Shown here one piece after another: positions 22,725-34,266 of a stretch of 64,000 nucleotides of DNA. Source of the DNA: Pinus tabuliformis (lineage: Eukaryota > Streptophyta > Pinopsida > Pinales > Pinaceae); contig CM062818.1 of NCBI GenBank assembly GCA_031772625.1, positions 209,484,742-209,548,741 of the forward strand, in the 5' to 3' direction. Both the position numbers and the translations under genes were made by a program. The first letter of the stretch is position 1. Every line of letters starts with the position of its first letter. Below the pieces are notes generated by a model. The model was not told where the DNA came from and searched no databases. It saw only the letters and a list, made by a program, of their open reading frames with translations.

Positions 22725-23975
22725 GAATCCTTCAGAAATGTGTTGTTGGTTTAACCATCACTTTGGATTGCTAGCTAACTTGCCTTCCATGTTGTGATGC
22801 ATCTTCGCTCGTGTGTTCCCTTATTAACTCCGTGCTATCACAGGTTTCCAAGGGGCACACTCATCTCAACCCCTGTGTGTTTGAACCTCTCATGCACCTT
22901 CCTTGGCTTGCTGCAGCTGTCACACACTTGCTACCAACAGAGACATCTTACTTGCCTCTATGAGAAATCACGGTCAAGGAATTACCGTATGACCCACTAC
23001 TGGGACTCCTACACCAAACGGTTTGAGGTCTAATTGGGACTTCTTACCGGGGAGATCCCTTTACATGTTGGTGGGTCCAACACCGCCAACAAAACTATAG
23101 TAGCGGTCCTTACTGGTATGAACTGGGATTTTTACTATGTGAAGGGCGCCGATGCTATTGACTGTTCAAGCATTATTGTGTTATGTTTTTTAGCACCCTG
23201 TATCTTTTTTATAAAAATAAATTTTCGATAGTGCACCATGGTATTGCAACAATGCTTGTATGGATAGTAAAGCACCGATGCATTTCTGTATTTTAGATGC
23301 ACATTCAAAAAACATCCGCTAAAACATCCGCCCACCCACCTTCGCTAGTGAACTCCACGATAAACATATTTTTGGACTGTCTTTATAGGGGATTTTACAA
23401 AAACCTCCACTAGAAGGTCTTTTCCTTGTATTGTTTCTTCTGTTTCTCTATCTCTCCTAACAAGAACATATGCATAATGTTTTAGAGAAAAAATAACATA
23501 TCGATCTTAGAAAAACTAAATTTTTTTAGGTTGTGCCAATTTTCCATATATAAAGTTATATATTCAAGAAGGAAATTTGATTGTTTATATTTCATTCTTT
23601 TACATAATGTCCTAAAAAGTTGTGTAAGTATATCTAATAATTTCTAGTGGTCTAATTTCTATTTTTCCATATTTCCATTGCAACTAACATGTCTAAATTG
23701 TGTAGCATTATCTAGCACCAACCCTTCAATTCACTTCTAAAAATAATGCCTAAAAAGTTCCAAAAAATTACCTAAATGTTTTAGCTCCAAATATACTAAT
23801 AAATAAAAGAGGAAATTAAGTGATTTTACTGTAAAAAAAAATCTATACTATGAAAAAAATCTATACTAGGAAATACATATTTGAAAATATGAAATAAATA
23901 CTTCATTACTTCATTAAATTAAAAAATCTTAAATTAAAAAAAACACCATATAATATTTATTTTATAAAACCAGCC
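22725..23975. other. no gene seen; increasingly AT-rich
   Basis: A few short chance frames near 22794-23231 have no recognisable domain. From about 23400 the sequence is AT-rich with many A and T runs. Confidence 0.5.
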
Positions 23976-24215
23976 TAGATCCATCTTAACTTTGAACCTA
24001 TCAAGTGTTGAGAGGGATCAAATCTCTCCAGGTGCAAACCTATTTTCTAAGTGAAAAACTTGAAGAAAGGTTTGTATCTGGAGAGATTTGATCCTTCTCG
24101 GAGATTGATAGATCCAAAGTTTATATGGATGAGTAAAAAACTCGAAGAAAGGTTTTCACCTCGAGAGATTTGATCCCTCTAGGAGGCTGATAGATCCAAA
24201 GTTAAGATGGATCTA
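23976..24215. repeat. 240-bp hairpin (MITE-like or hairpin RNA precursor)
   Basis: The left arm (23976-24060) begins tagatccatcttaactttg; its reverse complement ends the right arm (about 24130-24215), and roughly four fifths of about 80 positions pair by eye. A third, direct copy of the right arm (about 24049-24120) lies in the loop and can pair with the left arm instead. Flanks are AT-rich, so a target duplication cannot be judged. Confidence 0.75.
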
Positions 24216-24454
24216 TGTTGATTTAATTATTAATTTTATTTTTTCGTTTAATTTTTATTTTTATGTAATTTCACTAAGTCAAAATATTTTAATTAATAAT
24301 TTTTTATTTTTAGTTTTAATTAATAATTTGATTGGGTCAAAATTTTTAGATAAAGTAATATAATAGGACATTACAACATCTCTTCCATACTCGGAAGGAG
24401 AGTGTCTCTTGCCCAATAATGTAATAAAATTAAATTAAAAAATTATACATATTT

Positions 24455-24744
24455 ACAAAATATTTTGGTTGTGAGATGAGATGTGGGTTTTTGGAATGTG
24501 GTATTGATGAGCCATGGTATTAGCCCATGGTATGGTATGGTTAATAATAACCATGTTAAGTGGGGTGAGTATCAATGATTAAAAATCTTGTTATATTGTA
24601 AGTATTATTTTGATTGTGAAATAAGAGAAGGTTTTTGTGCATGTGATATTGATGAGCCATTATATTGGCCCATGGTATGGTATGGTTAATAATATCCATG
24701 GTAAAGTGGGGATGAATATCTATGGTTAAAGATCTTGATATATT
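24455..24744. repeat. imperfect tandem duplication, unit about 145 bp
   Basis: Two copies (24455-24599 and 24600-24744) share 'attgatgagccat' and 'cccatggtatggtatggtta' at the same offset. The copies differ by several substitutions and small indels. Confidence 0.8.
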
Positions 24745-26530
24745 TTTAGTTTAAGCTTTTATGTGCTTATTAATGAAATTTAGATATGGTTACAAATTTT
24801 TTATTTTAGTTCATATGGTAAAATAGATCTTAATTTATAGCTACTATTTATATTTTAATGTGATAGAGCTGTTGATATATCTCAAAATTAATTAAATTTT
24901 TTTCTTTTAGATTTAATTAAAAAAAGTTATAAAATTAAATTCAAATAAAATATTTCCCTGATGGGGGTGACGAACTCCGAGAAAAGATAAATATGTGTGC
25001 CATGAAGGTAAACATCTGGCGGTTGGTAAGGAGGATGCCTCCCTTGTCCTTCCATTACATTTGTTGTATGAGGAAGTTAACAGTGCTGTTTGTGAAGGTT
25101 CATTCTATCTTTTCATGATTGAGAGCGGGCGAGGGAAGTTTGTTTATGGCACATGTAGCGATCCAATATTTTTTTTATGCTGTGTTCATTCGATAGGTGG
25201 ATGTTTGTGGTTTGAGCTTTGGTAGTATAATGGGTTTCTCTTGCCTTTTTCGTGTCTGGGAATGGTGGAGATTCCACCATCATCGTCTTTTTCTTTGCCT
25301 TCGGCTCACAAAAGTGATAAGTTCCTCTCCTTGTGTCTGGTTTCTCGTTTTCTTCATAAGTTTGGGTGAACTCTGCATGGTAATTGGGATGGTATGTGAC
25401 CCTTTTCTTGTGCTAATAATTAGCTCTTTTCTTGGTTATCTTCTGAGCTTGAGAGGGCATCTGAGTCCAATATCAATTCAATATCTTTTGGTTACTCCTA
25501 TATGTGTGGTTATTATGTGGATTCCTGCATCCTGTAGTTGGATGAGAATAAAATTGGTCTAGTGGTGGGACAACTGTTTGAAGGGGTCTATGTTGACTAA
25601 CTTCCAACTTGGGTTTGTAACTTGTCTATTTGTGTTTGGGTGTCCAATCCTTTTCTCTATGACTCTACCCCTAGGTGCTTCCTCTAGTAGAGGTGCCGAT
25701 AAGGTCATAATTTTGTGGGTGTGTTCTTTAGTTGTGGTTTCATCTGTAATTTTTGGAGGTGATGAAATAAGGACAACATTCCCATGAGGTAAGAGGTTGT
25801 TGAATAATTCAAGATCGTCTGTTGCTATGAGGAGGTTCAAGGTATGTCGGGAGGTGTTGAGGTTCAAGGTGCATGAGGAAGTGTTGTTGTTTGGTGGTGT
25901 TCCTTGCTTAGAAGCGCATTGCTGGGGCATGAGAACTATGGTACACAATTCTTGCTCCAAACCCCTGCAGAGGGGAGCTTTGGTCAGCTACGGTTGTAGC
26001 CACTCTTAATCGAAGGTGGCGGTGGCGGGATGGGTGGCTGAGAGTTCAACACAGGGCGGTAAATATGTTAGAAGTGTGGTCCCATCGACCTCGAGGCCCC
26101 ATGGGGACAGAGGTAATGCAAAAGTCGCTTGGGGTGGCCATTCAATGGGGAATGGTAAGAAGGGTAGTGGGACATGCAAGGTTGGAGCAGGCGTGAGAGA
26201 CCCATGGCGAGGGCAACAATGCCAGTCGAGGTGTGCAGGGGTTGCTGGTTGACAACGGTGTTCCATGGCATGCTGAGATTTGGTCCAATCAATTTTGGAT
26301 CACATGGAAATGTAGAATAAGGTCAAGAACGAAGAACACGAAGCTGCTAATTCCACACTTTCACTACCATGTTAGGGAAAAGATCGTGGTGGTTTGGTGT
26401 GGTCATAATGTGCTATATAAAAAGGTGGAAAAGATGGAAACATGGTGCAAACGTTTACATATTAAGTGGACAAGTGAAAAAATGTTTAATCCCTCTAGAT
26501 ACTTCATAAATATGGAATTCATATAAATCT
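24745..26530. other. no supported gene; short unrecognised frames
   Basis: The 24990-26500 part has a more balanced base composition than its flanks and contains short plus-strand frames (25197-25562, 25578-25787, 26016-26252). None has a recognisable motif, and they do not join into one protein. It may be an old decayed insertion. Confidence 0.4.
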
Positions 26531-28053
26531 AAATTGATTTAATTACTAATTATTAATTAAAATTAAATATAATGATAATGATAATTATTAATTTTTATTA
26601 ATAATTATAATTAATAATTATTTTATTTTGATTTTATCAAAATGTTTAAATAACATTACATTACCTTACAAATCTCTATTATACTTATCTAGAGATTATC
26701 TATGCAATAATACTCTCCTATTTATTTTAAAATAAATGACATTGAATATCTAATATTCACACCCTAAATTTCTTTAAAAGATTTAGATTGTTATAAGAAT
26801 ATCATAAAGAGAAAAGATAACTCATATCGTGTGGCAACTTCTTGTTTTACATTAAAGTATTTAGCACACTAAATTAATATAGAAAATTGTATTTGAACAA
26901 TGAATTCTATTTTTTTTATTTTAGAAATTTAATGTTATAGTTTTATATAAGTTTATTATTTTTTCTTATTTAAATTAAATTTTTAAATATTTGAACATAT
27001 TTAGAATCTTGAAAAACCTTATATCACTAAATTTTTACAAATTTAATAACTATAATCCACCCCAAAACAATTTTTCATCATTTAACAACACAAGAGGCAC
27101 AATAAAATATGCCTAAGAAAAATTGAAATCACATAACATTTAGATTACAATATGCCCCACTAAGCCAATCAAAAAAGTCTTTCTTTAAGCACATTACAAT
27201 GGATTATACTCCCATCTTTTAAAGACTTCAGTGCATGTAATTCATTAGTTATAACACTATAATTAAGTCCATATAATTCATTAGTTATAACACCAATGAC
27301 TAGGCTACCAGGTTTGCCAAATTTCAATCTTTAGATTTTATATTTAAGAAAACTAATATTTTTTGAGTTTCCAACCTCATTAGAAGTCATGGCCATTGAA
27401 TAAGTCTATAACTCGACATTAGGTCTTGTATTCTATTGTTGTTTTCAAAATTTTACATTTATTGAAATTGATTTTTTATTATTATTTTTTTAATATTAAT
27501 ATATTTATAAATATGAAATATATAGTCTTGTATTTTATTATTGTTTTCAAAATTTTATATTTATTGAGATTGATTTATTATTATTATTTTTTTAAATATT
27601 AACATATTTATATATATGAAAATTTATTGAGATTGATTTTTTATTATTATTTTTTTAAATATTAACATATTTATAAATATAAAAAATATATTAGATTTAT
27701 ATATATAGAAATCTAATAGCAAACCTTAATATATATATATATAACAAAATCTCCCAAACCCAAACCATATGACTTCAACCATGGATTACTAAAATCACGG
27801 CTATTTACTTTTTTTCCAGCCTTATTATCTCTTTAACATAGCCAAATTTAACATATCAAATCGATTTGTACCTTGACGTATACTCGTCAGCAACTCTTAT
27901 TTGAGTTACACTTCGTCAAACTGCAAGAGAGCTGCCAGCCGATAAGGAGATCATGAAATTTTGATTTACCCTTTCTCATGGTGTAGCGTTGCCCAATGGG
28001 AGATACTTTTAGATTTGTTAATTTCGAGGAGGAATTAATATGCCCCATGAGTT
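26531..28053. other. AT-rich spacer
   Basis: Long A/T runs and (TA)n patches, including about 27730-27743. Contains the tandem repeat listed at 27425. No gene seen. Confidence 0.6.
27425..27700. repeat. AT-rich tandem repeat, unit about 102 bp, 2.7 copies
   Basis: cttgtatt starts copies at 27425 and 27527, and a third copy lacking its first third starts near 27621. Shared words include 'ttattgagattgatt' and 'aaatattaacatatttat'. Confidence 0.8.
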
Positions 28054-28174
28054 TTGAAACTCACATGCCATAACATACCAACTACAGGAAGTTTCGTGTC
28101 ATATATCCAGTGCAAATACATATGTGATCAACTGGACACTAGAAGAAGGATTGCAAATAGGATTAGGGTGACCA

Positions 28175-29170
28175 CTAATGCCATGCAGGACGATGTGTGG
28201 TTGTGCCTGATTTGCTATTTCTTACACCAAACCGTCTTTGCTGAGCACATGGGGGAGAGGGAGGACTGGTCGGCCTGGGAGAAAACTGGCAGGCTCTGGA
28301 AGTTGTGCAAGAGGTTAAATCGGGGGCCTGGGGGATGAAGTGACGCTTACTCGCTGTAGGTGCAGTTGGTACAGCTGGTAGATTCTTATTGGTCACCAAT
28401 GGCGTTCGGGAGCAATATAAGGAGGAGCGACGAAGGGTATAATGCTGGGACTGATTAGGGTTTCGACTGCAACGAGGAAGCGAAGAATGTGGGGGTGGAT
28501 TAGGGTTTTTAGTTGACTGATCGCGTGTCAAGAGACTTGGGTTAGGGTTTCGAGTTGAACAATCGCGTATCAAGAGACTTGGGTTAGGGTTTCGAGTTGA
28601 ACAATCACGTATTAAGAGACCTCGGTTAGGGTTTCGAGTTGAACGATCGCGTATCAAGAGACCCGGGTGAGACAAATTCTTCAACGCATACTCACGAGCG
28701 TGGGCGATGACGTTTCTGTTCACAGGACGACAAGCGTCCCTTCGAGCAAGCGCTGTTATCCTCCGCAGATCGGATTGCAGGTCGTTGACAGAAGGGTTGT
28801 TGGGCAAAACAGATTGGTCTATGAGTATATAGGGAATTACCATGGGGAACACATTGCACTTAATGGGATCTGGTTTTATTATCATAATTATGTCTGGATG
28901 CTCGGTATCTTGCAGACGATTCTTCATTTTAGTGAACTGCTCGTACATTTCAGGGCACGATTCGATCAGCTGGGCGGAGACTATGAGTTCCCTTGCGTCG
29001 CACCATCCCAATGATGTAAGCATCGCCAGCAGATCCTTGGGAAGAGTTTTCAAGACAGATTCTCGGGATTTGTTGCGAATGGTGGCTGCTATCTGCCAGA
29101 AATCATTTATTTGTTCGCTGCTAATGTGCAGCAGGTTCCAAAACCCTAGCATGTTGCTAACTTCAGACAT
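28175..29170 (-). CDS. hypothetical protein with four 14-residue repeats
   Basis: An uninterrupted 331-codon minus-strand frame, the longest open frame here that does not belong to a recognised transposon. Residues 1-165 look folded and mostly helical (FWNLLHISSEQINDFWQIA; VFPMVIPYILIDQSVLP). Residues about 167-223 are four copies of a 14-residue unit (SLLIRDCSTRNPNP type) encoded by perfect-length 42-bp DNA repeats. The C-terminal 105 residues are Pro/Ser/Arg-rich and probably disordered. No signal peptide or membrane segment. I do not recognise the family. A TATA-like element lies near 29229-29237 but reads better on the plus strand. It may be a lineage-specific gene, an exon of one, or a chance survivor; a 447-bp plus-strand frame overlaps it (28842-29288). 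Confidence 0.45.
   Translation of the reverse strand: MSEVSNMLGFWNLLHISSEQINDFWQIAATIRNKSRESVLKTLPKDLLAMLTSLGWCDARELIVSAQLIESCPEMYEQFTKMKNRLQDTEHPDIIMIIKPDPIKCNVFPMVIPYILIDQSVLPNNPSVNDLQSDLRRITALARRDACRPVNRNVIAHAREYALKNLSHPGLLIRDRSTRNPNRGLLIRDCSTRNPNPSLLIRDCSTRNPNPSLLTRDQSTKNPNPPPHSSLPRCSRNPNQSQHYTLRRSSLYCSRTPLVTNKNLPAVPTAPTASKRHFIPQAPDLTSCTTSRACQFSPRPTSPPSPPCAQQRRFGVRNSKSGTTTHRPAWH
28503..28670 (-). repeat. four tandem 42-bp repeats with telo-box motifs
   Basis: Units start at 28503, 28545, 28587 and 28629. The 42-bp length keeps the reading frame. The 9-mer ttagggttt (AAACCCTAA on the minus strand, the plant telo-box) occurs at 28455, 28500, 28542, 28584 and 28626. Confidence 0.93.
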
Positions 29171-29290
29171 GGTCGAGATTGAGAAACTAAGACGATGGAA
29201 ATTGAGCGCCCGTACCTCTGAGAGGAATGTATATAAACAAATTGAGTCCTGTCAGCGTAAGTCTCAGAGGTGCAACTCTTCTAACTAGTA

Positions 29291-31129
29291 TATAATTCTT
29301 TTCCTATTATTAATATTCATTAACGACATTGTCGGCTATAGTGTCGTTCAGTTGTAAATCTAGTAAATCTTTGCGACTTCACCAAGATGACGGTTGATCG
29401 ATTGACTAAGTTAGCTTCTTCAGGTTGACAATTAATCGACTATATAATGGTCCATTCATCACTAATTATAAATATTTTTAAATTGAAAAAAAAAACCAAC
29501 TGAAAATACTTACATAAGCTTTATATAATTGTAATGGATTAATTAAAAACATAATGTTGGTCTATACACATATATATAAATTTCAATTTTTTATTAATTT
29601 TTTATATTTAAATATAATAATTCTTTAATTAAATTTATAACTATGAAAAGTTAAGTTTTTATTAATTTTTTATATTCAAATATAATAATTCTTTAATTAT
29701 TAATTTTTTATATTCAAATATAATAATTCTTTAATTAAATTTATAAGTATGAAAAATTAAATTTTATTTATTAAATTGAGTATTTAATTAATATATCTAT
29801 ATATAGGTGGATTAAATTGGTTTAATTTATTTTAAAAAACTTAATTATTATTTCAATTTTTTTTAAGCTTGGTAGGACTATATCTACATCATGTCTAATA
29901 TATCACCTCGATTAGGACAAGAAATTGAATGGGTGACTTCACATTAAGGAAGGAGTGCCTTGTTCCAAGGGCACGAAATTGAATCGGTGACTTCACATTA
30001 AGGAAGGAGTGCCTTGTTCCAATCACGCTTTATCCAAAAACCCGTGGACAATTTTTCTATAATTTTATTTGTGCTTATTTGAAAAGTATTTCGGTATTTA
30101 AGCATTTTAAGAGAAAATACTTTTCATTTTCAACCTTCTATTATAGTATCACAAAGGTAAGAACTCTCTCATCCCAAGGTGTTTTCGGAATAAAAAATTT
30201 TCCACTATCACCATAGTTTTGCTAAGTTAAATGGTTATGAATTATGGTCATGTGATAAATCTTTTGAAAATGACATCATTATACATAAAACATTCTAAGA
30301 TAAAATATTTTTCATCTTAAACTCTTTTAGTGTCACAAAGGTAATATACTCTCTCAACCCAAGGTGTTTCGGGAATTCACCAACTCTAGATCTCAACAAA
30401 ATTAGTTCTTATTTTAACAACATTTGGTTTCACTATGGAGCTCAAGAGAATTAGTTCTTATTTTAGCAATATTTAGTTTTACTATGGAGCTTCAGAGTTC
30501 TTATCTTAGAAATATTCATTTTCTTCTTTGCATTTTGAGTAGAGAAGCTTTTGATCTTCTAAATTAAGGTTGATCATCTCTTCATAATACCTTAATTCTC
30601 TTTTTCCCGTAACTCTTTATGGTACCATATTTTCTTCCTAAATTTTATTGCATTCAATATCCTTATTTTGCAAAATCATATCTTCCTTTATTCCCAATAG
30701 TTTAGTCAATATTTGGCATCCTTATGCCATCTCAACTTGAGCTACTGGAGTTTGAAGCAATTTTAGGAAGACTTTTGTTTTCCATGTTCCTATACATTAG
30801 GTAATTGGTTATAATTGTGGTCTCTATAGGGGAAATGCTTGTTTTAGTGAGGAATATAGGATAATATGTATTCTTTTAATTTTGAGATTATAAGTTATAA
30901 ATCTCTTTGTATTTTTTCTATCTTTCTCCACAATTAACCAGATACTGCATCCCCAAATTTGCAACCATATAAAGTAATAAGAGCAACAAGAGTGTCAAAA
31001 AGGAGTTTTTCTTATGATCCATACCCAAAATTCCATTGATTTACAATTGTTTTCAAATCCATAATAATATTTCCAACTTCCATAATAGTCAAACATTGTC
31101 TTCAACACATGACTATCTTCCTATGCCAC
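29291..31129. other. AT-rich spacer with several short duplications
   Basis: No gene seen. Contains three AT-rich copies of a roughly 55-bp word (29590-29765), a 54-bp duplication (29921-30022), a loose duplication offset by 184 bp around 30150/30334 ('cacaaaggtaa ... cccaaggtgttt'), and a 49-bp duplication (about 30400-30497). Confidence 0.55.
29921..30022. repeat. 54-bp tandem duplication
   Basis: gaaattgaatSggtgacttc starts at 29921 and 29975, and the two copies are nearly identical over 48 bp, so the duplication is recent relative to its surroundings. Confidence 0.9.
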
Positions 31130-32130
31130 TTCATCCATCGGTAGGTTCATCCATTTGATGAGGTACTTAGTAGTTGCTCGATGTCTCATCTTTTTAGTCC
31201 TCGTTTCCAAAATTGTTTCTAGTTCTAGTATTATTTTCCCTTCTTCATTGATCTTTGGTAGAAGATTTTAGAACGAGATCTTATCGCCAATGAACTTATT
31301 TATGCAAGAAACATGGAATACTGGATGTACTTGTGAATATGGAGGCAACTCCAATTTGTAGGCCATACTTCCAATCTTCTGCAACACCTTATAGGGGTCA
31401 TAATATCTCAGAGCTAATTTATTGTCCTTCATTTGATGCTTTAGGGACATCTATTTATATGGTTGTAGTATCACAACTACATAGTACCATATTTAAAAGT
31501 CCCTTTCACTGTGATGTTTATATGATTATTGTTTCATCCTATTTTGTGCCATAACCAAGTTGTCCTTCGATTGTTTGAGAACCTCCTGTCGGTGTTGGAT
31601 GTGGTCCTTTATGGCTTGAGCCTTTATAGTCCCTTTCAAGGGTGATGTGATGGATGAGGATGATATCCATAAAGTGCCATAAATGGTGACATTTTGGATG
31701 AAGTATGGAAGGATTTGTTGTGCCACCATTCTACCAAAGGCAACTATTTGACCCATTTTGTCTGCTTATTAGATATAAAGCAATGTAGATATCCTTCTAA
31801 ACATTTATTCATAATCTTAATTTTCCCATCAAATTTAGGATGATAAGATGAGTTGTGAGCCAATTGAGTACCCAAACAAGCAAATAATTCAGTCTAGGAA
31901 TTTCCATTGAAAATTGGATCTCTATCACTTACAATATTCTTTGGTATTCCATGTAGCTTTTGGATTATTTCTACGGATTCTTCTACCACAATAATTTCTT
32001 AAGAGGATGAGAAAGAGAGAAAAAGTGCGCAAACTTTTTCATTCGATATACCACTACCATAATGGAACTCTTTCCTTCAGATTTGCGTAAACCTGTAAAA
32101 TCCATTGAAAATTCTTCCCAACATTGGCTT
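31130..32130 (-). pseudogene. decayed integrase and chromodomain
   Basis: The segment 31268-31450 reads [19 protein letters not shown], matching the integrase C-terminal region of the intact relative. 31135-31260 resembles its chromodomain, and 31526-31756 the segment before it. Core integrase remnants extend to about 32130, with many stops. Confidence 0.75.
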
Positions 32131-32499
32131 GGTATGGCTAATGTTCGAAGGACCCTTGGGTCTTAATAGTCTCTCCTTTATTTTATTGGAAACCATACAT
32201 TCCACCACAAGTTTTTGAACATATGCTTTAATACCTTCCCAAAAAAAAATCATTCTTTATCCTATGGTATGACTTCAAGAGAATTGAATGCCTCCTATAA
32301 GAGAAGTGTGTGATTCCAATAGGACCTTTTGTTTGAGTTGATAATTCTTACATAAGTATAAGCGATCTTAATACCATAAAAAATCATTTTTTCGTGTACA
32401 TTTTCCTAGTGCATTAGAGTCCTCTTGTAGATGTTGAATAATATTGCATACACTCTCATCTTATTGCCATTTTATCCTTTCTTCTTCCATCCAGTCAAA

Positions 32500-33770
32500 T
32501 TGTGGAATGGAAATGACACATAGTAAACCACTTATGTCTTCCTCTTTCCTTGAGAGTGCATCTGCCACAATATTTTGCTTTCCTTCTTTGTAGATAATGT
32601 CAAAGTCATAACCCAACATCTTTTTGACCCATTTTGTTGCTCTTCTGAAGATAACTTTTTATCTAAGAAGTACTTCATACTATCATGATCTCTTTTTACT
32701 TTGAAGTGCCTTCCTATCATGTATGGTCACCATATATTAATTGCATGTAGTATGGCCAAACTTTATTTTCATATATGTGTCTAAGTAAATTATTTCCTTT
32801 AATTTCACTACTTTCAAAGGAAAGGGTTCTTCCTTCTTGCATGAATATTGCACCAATGCCATGGCTTGAGGCATCACACTCCAAAATAGGTATTTTTTTA
32901 AAGTTAGGTGTCGCCAATATGGGAGTTGGATAAAAAGCCTCTTTAAGTTCTTCAAATTATTTTTTTGCTTCTTTAGTCCAATAAAATGCTTTCAATATTC
33001 TTCAAGGTATTTATGATTTTTCATTCCCTCATAACTTTGATTTTGTTAGGATCCACCTTGAAACCATCATGTGAGATAATATGACCCAAGAATTCCACTT
33101 CTTGAATAGGAGATGAACACTTGGGAGGCTTTACACATAGTTGTTTCTCTTTAAATAGTGTAAATACCTTGTCAAAATGTTTGTACACACTCTTCCCAAG
33201 ATTTGTTGTAAATTAGTATGTCATCAAAAAATACTATTGCAAATTTTCTAAGGAAGGCTTTGAAAATGTATTTCATCAAGCTTTGAAATGTTGAAGGTGA
33301 ATTTGTAAATCCAAATGGAATAACCAAAATCTCACAATGAACTTTATATTTTCTAAAGGTTCTTTTGGGAATGTCTTATTGCCAAATTTGATTTGATGAT
33401 ATCCATAAAGAATATCCAACTTAGTAAAGAAAATTGCTCCAAGCAATTCATCTAACAATTCATTAATGACATGGACAATAAACTTATCTTTGATTGTCAT
33501 TTTTTTGAGCTGTCTGTAGTATGGACACATATGCCACGAGCCATAATTTTTAATAATCATCCCCACTGGTGAAGATAAATCACTCTAGCAAGGGTGAATG
33601 ATGTTTACCTCTAACATTTCTTAAACCATATGCTCAATCTCACTCTTTTGCATGTGGATATCTATAAGGCATACTTTTAGGTGGTACACTTCTAGGTTGC
33701 ATATGAATAGCATGGTCATGTTCTCAAACAAGTGGGAGACCCTTAGGCATTTCTCAAAATACCTTAGCGC
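32500..33770 (-). pseudogene. decayed reverse transcriptase and RNase H
   Basis: 33276-33566 carries LKKMTIKDKFIVHVINELLD and FTKLDILYGYHQIKF, clear RT motifs. 32717-32917 carries ECDASSHGIGAIF of RNase H, with the first Asp intact. Frames change repeatedly between them. Confidence 0.78.
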
Positions 33771-34266
33771 GTTTGTTAATAACTTTTTGACAATCCACTA
33801 GAGGATAAAGATGTTTGAAAATATAATGAACACAATTGTGGAACTACAACCTAGTGTCCCTTTTTAGCAAGTTTTTCATGCTATTAGAGCTAATCACTTT
33901 ACTGGTTCTCCCTTGGATACATCTAAGCTCAATTTCATTTCCTTATGAGAAAAATGTTATGAAAATATCTTGGAAATTAAGGATCACTGTTCCCAATGAT
34001 TGTAACCATTGGACCTGTAATACAACATCAACACCACCCATTTGGGTTGCAATCATGGGAAAAAATAATAAATACTTCCCCATATAATCTGAATCTTATT
34101 TCACTTCCCTCAACAATTTATAGTACCACAATCTGCAATCGTCACATGAAATTTTGATGCTATATATACAAAGCAATCAAGAAGTTTTGTCAATTTGTAA
34201 TCGATGAAATTATGGGGTACTCCCTGAATCAATCAATATTGTTACCCTTTTCCTTTTGATATATCC

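Noticed and set aside
25197-26252. Several plus-strand frames of 60-120 codons
   Set aside because: No recognisable domain, no mutual continuity, and Cys/Phe/Trp-rich translation typical of non-coding DNA.
28842-29288. 148-codon plus-strand frame
   Set aside because: Antisense to the longer 331-codon frame and without any recognisable motif; kept only as a note there.
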